64,000 bases of DNA. Source: Thinopyrum elongatum. Lineage: Eukaryota; Streptophyta; Magnoliopsida; Poales; Poaceae. Shown here in pieces: positions 40,574-52,833 of this stretch (positions are counted from its first letter, which is position 1; each line of letters opens with the position of its first letter). Under the pieces are notes generated by a model that was given only the letters and a program-made list of their open reading frames with translations, was not told the DNA's origin and did not search any database. The DNA lies in NCBI GenBank assembly GCA_011799875.1, contig CM022298.1:725554181-725618180 (forward strand). The letters are read 5' to 3'. Made by a program: the position numbers and the translations under genes.

Positions 40574-42300
40574 ACCCCGACACCGATGTCGTCCTCGAGA
40601 CCGACGCAGCTCAGGAGCCCGACGGCACCGTTGACGACCTTGCCTTTGCCGCCGAGCAACCAGGCAAGCCCCCCTTTGATCATACCGATATCGCCCATTC
40701 TATTTTCTCATGCTTGCATTAGATTTTGCTACTGTAATTGATTGCTCCTATTCTGATGCATAGCCTGCTTTTGTAACCTACTTGTTGTTACCTTACCTGC
40801 CTATTTCAAACTGCTTAGTATAGGCTAGTTAGTGACCCGACAGTGACCCCACTTGTCCCAACTGCCCCGCTGGATTATCAGAAGACCTGATCAACGGGAT
40901 CGAAGACCAGGCCCCAGCACCGCACATCACCCCCTTAGTTGTACGACACTACTGGGTTACTATCGAGTGCCGAGGGTGATACCTCGACAACACTTCTGAT
41001 GTTAACCTTGTAGGTTAGTTCATCGGTTGCGGTCATCGAGGGTGATTCCTCGTTCACCACTCCCGGTAATGACGCTGTCGTGCAACACCTCAAGTGTGAA
41101 CCCATCGAGGGTGATTCCTCCGAGTTCACCTTGATAGATACATCAAGTAGGTTTCCAACGAGGGTGATACCTCAGATTCCCTTGATGTTATGGACACACG
41201 GATACTTGGACTTTACAACTGCTACTTGGAAAGGCAGGTCGACCCTGAGGGGTACCCGCGAGTGATGTGAAGACGGGATGACCTGGACGGTACCTGCGAG
41301 ACGAATATGAGGCGTGGCCGGGCATTCCTAGCCCTTGCCGCAAGTCCTCGAGACGGGGCGACGGGGTCACATCTATCGTGAGTCTTTGCTCGTTACCGCA
41401 CTACCAAAACACTAACGATTTGGATATTTGATCCGAGTGGGCCTCTGGCCCGATAGCACTAACCATCACGTGGGATCAGTTATGGGCACTCTGTATCGTA
41501 GCATCAGCCGAAAGCTCTGACAGACGTCCAGTTCAGCAGTGCGGCATGGAGTGATTGGTGCCATCCACGACAGAGGTGGTGGTCGGATCTGAGCCATGTG
41601 CGCAATGACCCGGAGGGTGAGGGGCGATGGCCCAAGACCCCCGAGCACTTAGGATGTAGACCGACGGGGACCTCTCTGCGGAGCTCTAGGTAGGATTGCG
41701 GTGGGTCGTTTGGCCGAGGCCGGGCATGACCCAGAAAAGTGTGTCTGGCCGGAGTTAATCGAGCGTGGTGGGTAAGTTGGTGGACCCCTGCAGGGAAGAA
41801 CTAATCTATGCATAGCCGGATCCTCCGTAATGGACGCTCGGAGTTGTATCCCGATCGATACAACTAGAACTGGTTACTTGTGATGTGATATGGATATTAG
41901 GGCTCTGGGATTGCTTTCTCGCAGGGAGTCGAGAAAGGATCTCTTGCCGAGGTTGATAACACTGCTACTACTTTATATTGTGCTAATCTACACTCTTCTA
42001 ATGCTGCAAGACCGGTGAAGATGCTAGTCTTTGATAGTACTAGGCCTTCTCTCTATTCTGGCATTTCTGCAGCCCAGTCCACATATACACCCTTTCTTTG
42101 ATAATGTTGCATATGTAGTGTAGATCCTTGCTTGCTGAGTACTTCAGATGAGTACTCACGGTTGCTTTGCTTTCTTTTTCCCCCATATCCATTTGATGCA
42201 ACCAGATGACGGAGCCCCTGAGACAGCTGCACCCGCCGACGATCGCTACTACTACCCTGAGGGTGGATACTACTACGAGTTGGCCAACGACCAGGAGTAG
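40574..42300 (+). other. Exon-like blocks of LTR copy 1 in the fused remnant
   Basis: Block 1 (40574-40663) follows TCTCTCGGTAG, encodes DPDTDVVLETDAAQEPDGTV and more, and ends CAACCAG before GCAAGC. Block 2 (42206-42300) follows GATGCAACCAG and encodes DDGAPETAAPADDRYYYYPE and more, ending NDQE-stop. Both are fully open and in matching phase 1. The GAGG hairpins (40970-41173) lie between them. Confidence 0.55.
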
Positions 42301-43498
42301 GTTCGGAGGGTCCCAGGCAGGAGGCCTGCGCATTTCGATCATAGTGTTTTATTTTGCCCCGCCTTTCTAAGGGCCTATCTGTGTTTTCTTTTATATCTGT
42401 ACTTCTGCGGTGCCGTGCTCTGACCGCCGCCGTCGCTGCCATTAGCGCATTCCCGAGCCCCTACGGCTCGAGCTAGTGGCTCTGGCGAGCTTCGGGAGTG
42501 CTGCTGCCGCTGCCTAGCTAGCTAGCTCGAGCGCTGGCGCCGCGCTTCACTGGTTCCGCAGACCTCCGAACTCCGGCGCCGCCCGCGAGCTCGCCGTCGA
42601 CGCCACACCGCATCCCCGGCCACGGCACCACCATGGTTAGACGCGGCGTTCAACCCCCGATCGAATGAGCCCGACCCCGCGTCGAATGGACCACCGTAGA
42701 CGAAATCCGATCGCCTCCCGAGCCGCGCCACCGCGAAAACGTACTCGCCGGCGTTTAAACGCCGGCCGGCCGACGTGACACCTCGGGCCCCACCTCAGAG
42801 ACGCTGACGCTGGGCCCCGCGGGCCCCAGTTGACTGGCAACCCGTGTCACTGACACGCGGGCCCCACCGATAAAGCGTTTTAAAAATAAATAGAAATACT
42901 AATTAAAATGCCAATTAATCTAAATAGCTAATTAATTCACTAATCAGTCACTGACTAATGGGGCCCATCCCCTAATTAATCTGTAATTAGTTTAGTTAAT
43001 CGCTAATTAACTACTGTGACACTGACATGCGGGACCCACTGGTCAGGTTTGACCTGGCCAGCCGACTGTTGACTGCTGACGTCACCAATATGTCATTCTG
43101 ACATCATCAGACACTGTTCTGGATAATGTTGAATTAAAATGAATAAAATAATTCTAAAAAATACTAAAATCTTTAGAAATTCATATAAAATAATCCGTAG
43201 CTCAGATCGAAAAACTTTGTACATGAAAGTTGCTCAGAACAACGAGACGAAGCCGACCGTACTATCTGTTTTCATGTCGGGAACCTCTACGGAGGTGAAC
43301 CCGTAACTTTTAGCCCGTTTCCGGTAGATGAATAGTGCATACCTACTTGTTAATAATTCCAACTTTAATGCTAAAATACCTAATATGACTTAGACATGTT
43401 TTTAGGCAACCCTGCACTGCACGTTAGTATAGCCTGCTCTGTGTTGCATATGTTTGCCGTGTATTTATTTGTTTCCTCCCCCTCTTCTCTCTCGGTAG

Positions 43499-45225
43499 AC
43501 CCCGACACCGACGTCGTCCCCGAGACCGATGCAGCTCAGGAGCCCGACGACACCGTTGACGACCTTGCCTTTGCCGCCGAGCAACCAGGCAAGCCCGCCT
43601 TTGATCATACCGATATCGCCCATTCTATTTTCTCATGCTTGCATTAGATTTTACTACTGTAATTGATTGCTCCTATTCTGATGCATAGCCTGCTTTTGTA
43701 ACCTGCTTGTTATTACCTTACCCGCCTATTTCAAACTGCTTAGTATAGGCTGGTTAGTGACCCAACAGTGACCCCACTTGTCCCAACTGCCCCACTGGAT
43801 TATCAGAAGACCTGATCAACGGGATCGAAGACCAGGCCCCGGCACCGCACATCACCCCCTTAGTTGTACGACACTACTGGGTTACTATCGAGTGCCGAGG
43901 GTGATACCTCGACAGCACTTCTGATGTTAACCTTGTAGGTTAGTTCATCGATTGCGGTCATCGAGGGTGATTCCTCGTTCACCACTCCCGGTAACGACGC
44001 TGTCGTGCAACACCTCAAGTGTGAACCCATCGAGGGTGATTCCTCCGAGTTCACCTTTACAGATACATCGAGTAGGTTTCTAACGAGGGTGATACCTCGG
44101 ATTCCCTTGATGTTATGGACACACGGATACTTGGACTTTACAACTGCTACTTGGAAAGGCGGGTCGACCCTGAGGGGTACCCGCGGGTGATGTGAAGACG
44201 GGATGACCTGGACGGTACCCGAGAGACAAATATGAGGCGTGGCCGGGCATTCCTAGCCCTTGCCGCAAGTCCTCGAGACGGGGCGACGGGGTCACATCAA
44301 TCTTGAGTCTCTGCTTGTTACCGCACCACCAAAACACTAATGATTTGGATATTTGATCCGAGTGGGCCTCTGACCCGATAGCACTAACCATCACGTGGGA
44401 TCAGTTATGGGCACTCTGCATCGTAGCATCAGCCGAAAGCTCTGACAGACGTCCAGTTCAGTAGTGCGTCATGGAGTGATTGGTGCCATCCACGACAGAG
44501 GTGGTGCTTGGATCTGAGCCATGTGCGCAATGACCCGGAGGGCGAGGGGCGATGGCCCAAGACCCCCGAGCGCTTAGGATGTAGACCGACGGGGACCTCT
44601 CTGTTGAGCTCTAGGAAGGGTTGCGGTGTGTCGTTTGGCCGAGGTCGGGCATGACCCAGAAAAGTGTGTCCGGCCGGAGTTAATCGAGTGTGGTGGGTAA
44701 GTTGGTGCACCCCTGCAGGGAAGAACTAATCTATGCATAGCCCGATCCTCGGTAACGGACGCTCGGAGTTGTATCCCGATTGATACAACTAGAACTGGTT
44801 ACTTGTGATGAGATATGGGTATTAGGGCTCTGGGATTGCTTTCTCGCAGGGAGTCGAGAAAGTATCTCTGGCCGAGGTTGATAACACTACTACTACTTTA
44901 TATTGTGCTAATTTACACTCTTCTAATGCTGCAAGACCGCTGAAGATGCTATTCTTCGATAGGACTAGGCCTTCTCTCTATTCTTGCATTTCTGCAGCCC
45001 AGTCCACATATACAGCCTTTCTTTGATAATGTTGCATATGTAGTGTAGATCCTTGCTTGCTGAGTACTTTGGATGAGTACTCACGGTTGCTTTGCTTTCT
45101 TTTTCCCCCATATCCATTTGATGCAACCAGATGACAGAGCCCCTGAGGCAGCTGCACCCGCCGACGATCGCTACTACTACCCTGAGGGTGGATACTACTA
45201 TGAGTTGGCCGACGACCAGGAGTAG
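43499..45225 (+). other. Exon-like blocks of LTR copy 2 in the fused remnant
   Basis: Block 1 (43499-43588) and block 2 (45131-45225) are open, in the same phases, and encode nearly the same acidic peptides as copy 1, ending DDQE-stop. Block 1 and block 2 have the same lengths as in copy 1 (90 and 95 bases). Confidence 0.55.
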
Positions 45226-45526
45226 GTTCGAAGGGTCCCAGGCAGGAGGCCTGTGCCTTTCGATCGTAGTGTTTTATTTTGCCCTGCCTTTATAAGGGCT
45301 TATCTATTTCTGTTTCATATCTGTACTCAGATATCTGATGCTTCCGCTGACGCTTGTATGCGAGCTTATGTATTCGAGCCCTCGAGGCCCCTGGCTTGTA
45401 ATATAAAGCTTGTATGACTTTATTTATGTTTTAGAGTTGTGTTGTGATATCTTCCCGTGAGTCCTTAGGCTTGATCGTGTGCATTTGCGTGTATGATTAG
45501 TGCACGATTGAGCCGGGGACGCCACA

Positions 45527-48519
45527 TGGTTCGTCTGTGTACCCAAGATTGTTCAGATCCACTGTTGTCATTCCGTACTATGGGTCTACCTGTACCCCGC
45601 CTCCTGACAGATTGACCCATTTGCACCGAAACAAAAGGACCTTAAAATCATATCCATAGTCAAGTTCCCATATATCCACTATGTAACCATAATATGTGTC
45701 CTTTCCCCTCTTGGTTGCTGCATCAAAGCAGACAGCACTGTTTTGGTTGGTGCTCTTTTGATCTTGGGTGATCGTGTAAAATGTATTCTCATTTATCTCG
45801 TACCCTTGGTTAGTCAATACAGTCGAAGATGGTGTCTTGGCCAACGAGTACAGCTCATCTCCAATAATGTTGTTACCCATGAGATGTGTTTGCAACTAAC
45901 TGCCGAAAGTCCTGATGTGTTCACATGTAATCCAGTCGTCACACTGCTCTGGGTGTTTGGAGCGCAGAATATTCTTGTGTTCATTGACATACGGGGTCAC
46001 CAAGGTAGAATTCTGTAGAACTGTGTAGTGTGCTTGAGCCCAAGAATGCCCGTCCCTACATATTATTGAGTCCGCTCCTAGCGTGCCTTTTCCAGCCAGT
46101 CTCCCCTCATACCACGATTGAGGGAGACCAATCAGCTTAAGGTCAGGAATAAAGTCAACACAAAACCCAATGACCTTCTCTGTTTGATGGCCCGTGGAGA
46201 TGCTTCCTTCTGGCCTAGCACGGTTACGAACATATTTCTTTAAGACTCCCATAAAACTCTCAAAGGGGAACATATTGTGTAGAAATATAGGGCCCAAAAT
46301 GGCAATCTCGTCGACTAGATGAACTAGGATGTGCGTCATGATATTGAAGAAGGATGGTGGGAACACCAGCTAGAAACTGACAAGACATTGCACCAAATCA
46401 TTCTTTAACTTTGGTAGGATTTCTGGATTGATTACCTTCTGAGAGATTACATTGAGGAATGCACATAGCTACACAATGGCTAATCGAACATTTGTCGGTA
46501 GAAGCCCCCTCAATGCAACCGGAAGCAGTTGTGTCATAATCACGTGGCAGTCATGAGACATTAGGTTCTGGAACTTTTTCTCTGGGATATTTATTATTCC
46601 CTTTATATTGGACGAGAAGCCAAACGGGACCTTCATACTGAGCAGGCATTCAAAGAAGATTTCCTTCTTTTCTTTGGTAAGAGCGTAGCTAGCAGGACCT
46701 TGATACTGCTTTGGATGCATGCCGTCTTTTTGTGCACACATTGCTGGTCCTCCCGTGCCTCCGGTGTATCTTTTGTCTTCCCATACACGCCCAAGAAGCC
46801 TAGCAGGTTCACGCAAAGATTCTTCATCACTGCATCACGTCGATTGCAGAGGGACCTCTAGGTCTTTCCAATAGGGTAGGTCCCAAAATATAGATTTCTT
46901 CTTCCACATGGGTGCGCGTCCCTCAGCGTCATTCGGAACAGATTGTCCGCCAGGACCCTTTCCAAAGATTACTTGTAAATCCTTGACCATATCAAGTATG
47001 TGATCACCAGTACGGAGGGCGGGCTTCTTCCGGTGATCTGCCTCACCTTTGAAATGCTTGCCTTTCATTCGACATTGATGGTTGGTTGGAAGAAATCGAC
47101 GATGTCCCAGGTACACATTCTTCCTGCATTTGTCCAAATATATACTTTCGGTATCATCTAAACAGTGCGTGCATGCGTGGTATCCCTTGTTTGTCTGTCC
47201 TGAAAGGTTACTAAGAGCAGGCCAATCATTGATGGTTACAAACAACAACGCATGTAAGTCAAATTCCTCCTGTTTGTGCTCATCCCACACACGTACACCT
47301 TTTCCATTCCACAGCTGCAAAAGTTCTTCAACTAATGGCCTTAGGTACACATCAATGTCGTTGCCGGGTTGCTTAGGGCCTTGGTTGAGCACTGGCATCA
47401 TAATGAACTTCCGCTTCATGCACAACCAAGGAGGAAGGTTATAGATACATAGAGTCATGGGCCAGGTGCTATGATTGCTGCTCTGCTCCCCAAAAGGATT
47501 AATGCCATTTGCACTTAAACCAAACCATACGTTCCTTGCGTCACCTGCAAAGTCCCCACACCTTCTCTCGATTTTTCTCCACTGTGACCCGTCAGCGGGA
47601 GCTCTCAACTTCCCGTCTTTCTTACGGTCTTCTTTGTGCCATCGCATCAACTGGGCATCCTCTTTGTTTCTGAACAGTCGTTTCAATCGTGGTATTATAG
47701 GAGCATACCACATCACCTTGGCAGGAACCCTCTTCCTGGGGTGCTCGCCCTCAACATCACCAGGGTCATCTTGTCTGATCTTATACCGCAATGCACCTCA
47801 TACCGGGCATGCGTTCAAATCCTCGTACTCACCGCGGTAGAAGATGCAGTCATTAGGGCATGCATGTATCTTTTGCACCTCCAATCCTAGAGGGCATAGA
47901 ACCTTCTTTGCTTCGTACGTACTGTCGGGCAATTCATTATCCTTTGGAAGCTTCTTCTTCATTATTTTCAGTAGCGTGCCAAATCCCTTATCAGATACAC
48001 CATTGTCTGCCTTCCATTGCAGCAATTCCAGTGTGGTACCGAGCTTTGTGTTGTCATCTTCGCAATTTGGGTACAACCCTTTTTTGTGATCCTCTAACAT
48101 GGATCGAACTTCAACTTCTCCCTTTCACTTTGGCATTGTCTCTTTGCATCAACAATGACCCGACGAAGATCATCATCGGGCACATTGTCTGGTTCCTCTT
48201 GATCTTCATCTTCCCCCGTTGCAGTATCACCGTATTCAGGGGGATAGTTGTCATCATCCTCTTCTTCTTTGTTGTCTTCCATCATAACCCCTCTTTCTCC
48301 GTGATTGGTCCAAACATTATAGTGTGGCATGAAACCCTTCTCAAGCAGGTGCAAGTGAAGGGTTTTCGAGTCAGAGTAATCCTTCGTATTCCCACAGACC
48401 ATACATGGACAATACATAAAACCATTCTGCTTGTTTGCCTTAGCCACTTCGAGAAAATTATGCATGCCATCAATGTACTCGGAGGTGCGTCGGTCACCGT
48501 ACATCCATTGCCGGTTCAT
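45527..48519 (-). pseudogene. TNP2-type CACTA transposase, main part
   Basis: The CACTA transposase, expected to cut at the CACTA ends. Reading right to left from the ATG at 48519: a transposase-associated domain (MNRQWMYGDRR ... CPCMVCGN), an acidic linker, the TNP2 core (from about 48100: PNDCIFYRGEYEDLNACPV, YKIRQDDPGDVEGE, a long segment with CNLPPWLCMKRKF-like and GYHACTHCLDDTES motifs, then KFQNLMSHDCHVIMTQLLPV), a DUF4218 region (46366-45896) and a DUF4216-like region ending KVLLFRCKWVN. Damage: a TGA at 47798-47800 where a Cys codon is expected, small frame changes around 46840-46700, and stops near 46460 and 46370. It is interrupted at 45527 by the LTR complex and ends at 38192. Confidence 0.88.
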
Positions 48520-48746
48520 CTGCGTGCATTATATAATTAAGTGTATCAAAAACCATTACAGAACATCATCAATAGAGAAGTGACCAAATTAATACAAGTT
48601 GATCATCACATTAAAACCAAAGTACTGTAGTGATCAAATGTTATTACTGAAAAAATAAATACATAAAGTTCATACATAGTTCTCGTAGAACAACATATAG
48701 CTCTCTAGAGCATCTAATTAAAACATACATTGAGACTAACATACAA

Positions 48747-49190
48747 CTATGTAAAACATTTAAATGCAACAACAAATGCGATCATAATCGCAACTAAGGT
48801 AACAATTGATCCAACAGCATAATGATACCAAGCCTCATTATCAATGGCATATTTTCTAATCTTTCTAATCTTCAAGCACATTGCATCCATCTGGATCTTG
48901 TGATCATCGACGACATCGGCAACATGCAACTCCAATTCCATCTTCTCCTCCTAAATTCTTTTCAATTTTTTCTTCAAGTAATTGTTTTCTTTTTCAACTA
49001 AATTTAACCTCTTGACAAGAGGGTCGGTTGGAATTTCCGGTTCACATACCTCCTAGATAAAAACATCTATGTCACGTTGGTCGGCATAATTGTCATAAAC
49101 ACTAAATGAAACAAATAGTAATAAAAGATAATATACCACATTCGAATCATAGATAGGACGAGGGCCGACGGGGGAGGATACCAAAACCAT
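48747..49190 (-). pseudogene. Small coiled-coil protein with C-terminal membrane segment, two exons
   Basis: Exon 1 (49190-49137, MVLVSSPVGPRPIYDSNV) has a GT donor and joins in phase 0 to exon 2 (49052-48747) after an AG acceptor. The product is about 119 residues: an acidic start (EVCEPEIPTDPLVKRLNLVE), a Leu/Lys/Glu helix of coiled-coil character, and a final hydrophobic stretch (YAVGSIVTLVAIMIAFVVAF) followed by KCFT, the topology of a tail-anchored protein. One in-frame TAG near 48952 (after KKLKRI) interrupts it. It precedes TNP2 in the same orientation, about 230 bases upstream of the TNP2 ATG. I do not know a described function, and it is not a standard component of CACTA models. The consistent exon phases argue that it is a real gene. 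Confidence 0.6.
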
Positions 49191-49199
49191 GGCACTATA

Positions 49200-49759
49200 T
49201 AATAACAAACAATAATAAAAGTAAGAAAATAATACAAGTATCTACCTAAATCATACAAGTAAGAATTTTTTTCTTTTAAAAAGAAGATAAGAACAAGAGG
49301 CTCACCACGGTGGTGCCGGCGACGAGATCGGCGTGGGCGGTCAACGGCGGTGAGGACGGGGACGGTGACAGCACCCTACACATGTGCAGACTCTAAGAAG
49401 TTAATTTCAGCTAAAATTGTGCATCTAAATCAAAAGAACTCCCACATACACTCCTCCACTAAAACCAATAAACCACTCTACTTCTAGAGCATTTGAAATA
49501 AGCTAAACTAGCAGTGAGAGATGAAACGATGAAGTTGCTAACCTTTTAGAACACTTGTGTAGTTGGTGCACCGCCAAACCTAGACAAATCTTGGGGAATA
49601 TGTAGCTTGGAGGTCGATCTTGGAGAGGAGAAAGCTTAAGTGTGGCTCGGGCATTTCATCAAACACCTCATGTGCATAGGAGGTGAGAACAGAGTAGCAC
49701 AAACCTCCCACCCTTCCACGGCCAAAAAACAGAGGAGATGGGAGGGGGGCGTGGATATA
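49200..49759 (-). other. CACTA 5' region upstream of the small gene
   Basis: Non-coding or 5' UTR sequence with a GC-rich spot (49310-49370, GGCGGTGAGGACGGGGACGG) that may be a first non-coding exon. No supported ORF. Confidence 0.4.
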
Positions 49760-50052
49760 TATAGGCAAAACTTTAGTCCCGGTTTGTGTCTAAAACCAGG
49801 AATAAAGGCCAACCTTTAGTCCCGGTTCCAGCCACCAACCGGGACTAAAGGGGCTGCACCAGGAGTGAGGCCCTTTAGTCCCGGTTCATGTCTGGAACCG
49901 GGACCAAAGGGGTCAGACGAACCGGGACCCTGGCCCGGCCGACGCCCTGGCCTCATGAACCAGGACTGATGCACCCATTGGTCCCGGTTCATAACAGAAC
50001 CGGGATTAATGCTCTTATCTGGCCTAGACTAAAGACCTGTTTTCTACTAGTG
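49760..50052 (-). repeat. CACTA 5' terminus and subterminal repeats
   Basis: Alternating TTTAGTCCCGGTT and AACCGGGACTAAA units from 49770 onward, ending CCTGTTTTCTACTAGTG at 50052, then the TSD ACT. Confidence 0.88.
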
Positions 50053-50055
50053 ACT

Positions 50056-51081
50056 ATACGTATCTGGTTTGCTACTTAGAGTTATCCGGATTGGTGTCAA
50101 AGCTTGCATCGACGTAACCCTTTACGCCGAACTCTTTATCACCTCCATAACCGAGAAACATTTCCTTATTCCTCTAAGGATAATTTTGACCGCTGTCCAG
50201 TGATCAACTCCTAGATCACTCTTGTACCCCCTTGCTAGACATGTGGCAAGGCACACATCAGGTGTGGTACACAGCATGGCATACCGTATAGAGCCTATGG
50301 CTAAGGCATAGGGGATGACCTTCGTCCTTTCCCTTTCTTCTGAAGTGGTCGAGCTTTGAGTCTTACTCAATTCCACACCTTACAACTCAGGCAAGAACTC
50401 CTTCTTTGACAGATCCATTTTGAACTCCTTCAAAATCATGTCTAGGTATGTGCTCTGTGAAAGTCTTATCAGGCATCTTGATCTATCTCTATAGATCTTG
50501 ATGCCTAGTATGTAAGCAGCTTTACCCAGGTCTTCCTTTGAAAAACTCCTTTCAAACAACCCTCTATGCTTTCCAGAAATTCTACATCATTTCCGATCAA
50601 CAATATGTCATCCACATATACTTATCAGAAATGTTGTAGTGCTCCCACTCACTTTCTTGTAAATACAAGTTTCCTGGAAACTTTGTATAAACCCAGAAGC
50701 TTTGATCACCTCATCAAAGCGTATATTCCAACTCCGAGATGCTTGCTCCAGTCCATAAAAGGATCGCTGGTGCTTGCATACCTTTTAGCATCCTTAGGAT
50801 CGACAAAATCTTCTGGTTGTATCACATACAACCTTCCCTCACGGAAACCGTTAAGGAAACTCTGTTTTGACATCCATCTGCCAGATTTCGTAATCGAAAA
50901 ATGCAGCTGTTGCCAACATGATTCTGACAGACTTAAGCATCGCTACGGGTGAGAAAGTCTCATTGTAGTCAACTCCTTGAACTAGTGAAAACCCCTTTGC
51001 CACAAGTCAAGCTTTATAGACGGTGACATTACCGTCCGCGTCCGTCTTCTTCTTGAAGACCCATTTATTCTGAATGGCCTT
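50056..51081 (-). pseudogene. Copia reverse transcriptase/RNase H region, decayed
   Basis: Only fragments stay open. The best (50376-50122) shows IPYALAIGSIRYAMLCTTPD and WTAVKIILRGIRK, conserved landmarks at the RT to RNase H boundary of Angela/BARE. Stops and frame changes occur throughout 50400-51080. Confidence 0.8.
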
Positions 51082-52641
51082 TCACCCTTCAGGTAATACT
51101 TCCAAAGTCCATACTTTGTTTTCATACATGGATCCCATCTCGGATTTCATGGCCTCTAACCATTTGTCGGAATCCGGGCCCACCATCACTTCTCCATAGC
51201 TCGTAGGTTCACCGTTGTCCAACAACATGACCTCTAAGACAGGGTTACCGTACCACTTAGGAGCAGCACGTACCCTCGTCGACCTACAAGGTTTGATAGT
51301 AACTTGATCTGAAACTTCATGATCACCATCATCAGCTTCCTCTTCAACTGACGTAGGTGCCACAGAAACAACTTTCTGCGTTGCGCTACTCTCTGGTTGA
51401 AGTAACGGTTCAACAACCTCATCAAGTTCTATCTTCCCCCCACTCAATTCTTTTGAGAGAAACTCTTTCTCAAGAAAGGACCCGTTCTTAGCGACAAACA
51501 CTTTGCCTTCGGATCTGAGATAGAAGGTATACCCAACCGTCTCTTTTGGGTATCCTATGAAGACGCATTTATCCGCTTTGGGTTCGAGCTTTTCCGGCTG
51601 AAGCCTTTTGACATAAGCATCGCAGCCCCAAACCTTAAGAAATGAAAACTTAGGTTTCTTGCCAAACCATAGTTCATACGGTGTCGTCTCCACGGACTTA
51701 GATGGTGCCCTATTTAAAGTGAATCTAGCTGTCTCTAACGCATAACCCCAAAACGATAGTGGCAGACCGGCAAGAGACATCATAGAACACACCATATCCA
51801 ATAAGGTATGATTACGACGTTCGGACACACCATTACGTTGTGGTGTTCTAGGTGGCGTCAACTGTGAAACAATTCCACATTGTTTTAAGTGATTGCCAAA
51901 CTCATAACTCAGATACTCTCCCCCTCGATAAGATCGTAGGAATTTGATCTTCTTGTTACGATGATTCTCAATTTCACTCTGAAATTGCTTGAACTTTTCA
52001 AACGTCCTAGACTTATGCTTCATTAAGTAAATATACTCATATCTACTCAAATCATCAGTGAAGGTGAGAAAGTAACGATATCCATCGCGCGCCTCAATGC
52101 TCATTGAACCGCACACATCAGTATGTATGATTTCCAACAAGTCACTTGCCCCTTCCATTGCACCGGAAAACGGGGTTTTATTCATCTTGCCAATGAGGCA
52201 TGGTTCGCATGTGTCAAGTCATTCAAAATCAAGTGACTCCAAAAGTCCATCAGCATAGAGTTTCTTCATGCGCTTTACACCAATATGACCTAAGCGGCAG
52301 TGCCACAAGAAAGTGGTACTATCATTCTCAACTCTACATCTTTTGGCATCAATGTTATGAACATGTGTATCATCACTATCGAGATTCAATAAGAATAAAC
52401 CCCTCACAATGGGTGCATGATCATAAAAGATATTACCCATATAAATAGAACAACCATTATTCTCTGATTCAAATGAGTAACCGTCTCGCATTAAACAAGA
52501 TCCAGATATAATGTTCATGCTCAACGCATGCATTAAATAACAATTATTCAGGTTTATCACTAATCCCGACGGTAATCGAAGAGCGAGCGTGCCGACGGCG
52601 ATCACATCAACCTTGGAAGCACTTCCAACACACATCGTCAC
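51082..52641 (-). pseudogene. Copia protease-end and integrase region
   Basis: One frame is open from 52641 to 51082 except for a TGA at 52219-52221. It begins with the post-protease segment (SGSCLMRDGYSF), continues to the integrase zinc finger (LWHCRLGHIGVKRMKKL ... LDTCEPC) and the catalytic core (Asp in IIHTDVCG, Asp replaced in the second motif near FLRSYRGGEYLS, Glu in ERRNHTLLD), then WGYALETARFTLNRAP and a GKKPKFSFLKVWGCDAYVK segment, all typical of Copia integrases. The usual second-motif residues are RSDRGGEY; here Asp reads Tyr, so the integrase would be inactive even without the stop. Confidence 0.88.
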
Positions 52642-52833
52642 CTCGCCCTTAGCTAGTCTCCGTTTATTCCGTAGGTTTTGTTTCGAGTTACCAATATTAG
52701 CAACTGAAGTGGTATCTAATACCTAGGTGCTACTAGGAGTACTAGTAAGGTACACATCAATAACACGTATATCAAATATACTTTTGTTGAAGTTGCCATC
52801 CTTCTTATCTACCAAGTGTTTGGGGTAGTTCCG

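Larger units (their letters stand above)
38470..45526 (+). mobile_element. Fused LTR-LTR remnant of one Gypsy insertion
   Basis: A single insertion flanked by the perfect TSD TGGTT (38465-38469 and 45527-45531). It consists of a first LTR copy (38470-42403) lacking its last roughly 199 bases, joined directly to a second copy (42405-45526) lacking its first roughly 984 bases. The join reads ATATCTGTACT then TCTGCGGTGCCG. Adding the parts gives an LTR of about 4.1 kb. The whole internal domain, the end of the 5' LTR and the start of the 3' LTR are missing, so this is one large deletion inside a former full-length element rather than two insertions. It splits the CACTA transposase gene. Confidence 0.9.
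27951..50052 (-). mobile_element. 22.1-kb CACTA transposon, reverse orientation, with nested LTRs
   Basis: Both ends show the CACTA terminus: CACTAGTAGAAAACAGG at 27951 and its reverse complement ending at 50052. They are flanked by the 3-bp TSD ACT (27948-27950 and 50053-50055) inside the Angela-like element. Subterminal arrays of TTTAGTCCCGGTT in both orientations support the call. In its own sense (right to left) it carries a small coiled-coil/membrane protein gene, a TNP2 transposase, a Transposase_24 ORF and a truncated Ulp1-like exon. Two later LTR insertions (29244-33474 and 38470-45526) account for about 11.3 kb. All coding parts except perhaps the small gene are broken, so the copy is not autonomous. 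Confidence 0.93.

Noticed and set aside
38470..45526. Two separate nested LTR insertions
   Set aside because: A single TSD pair (TGGTT) flanks the whole block, and the two copies complement each other's missing ends.
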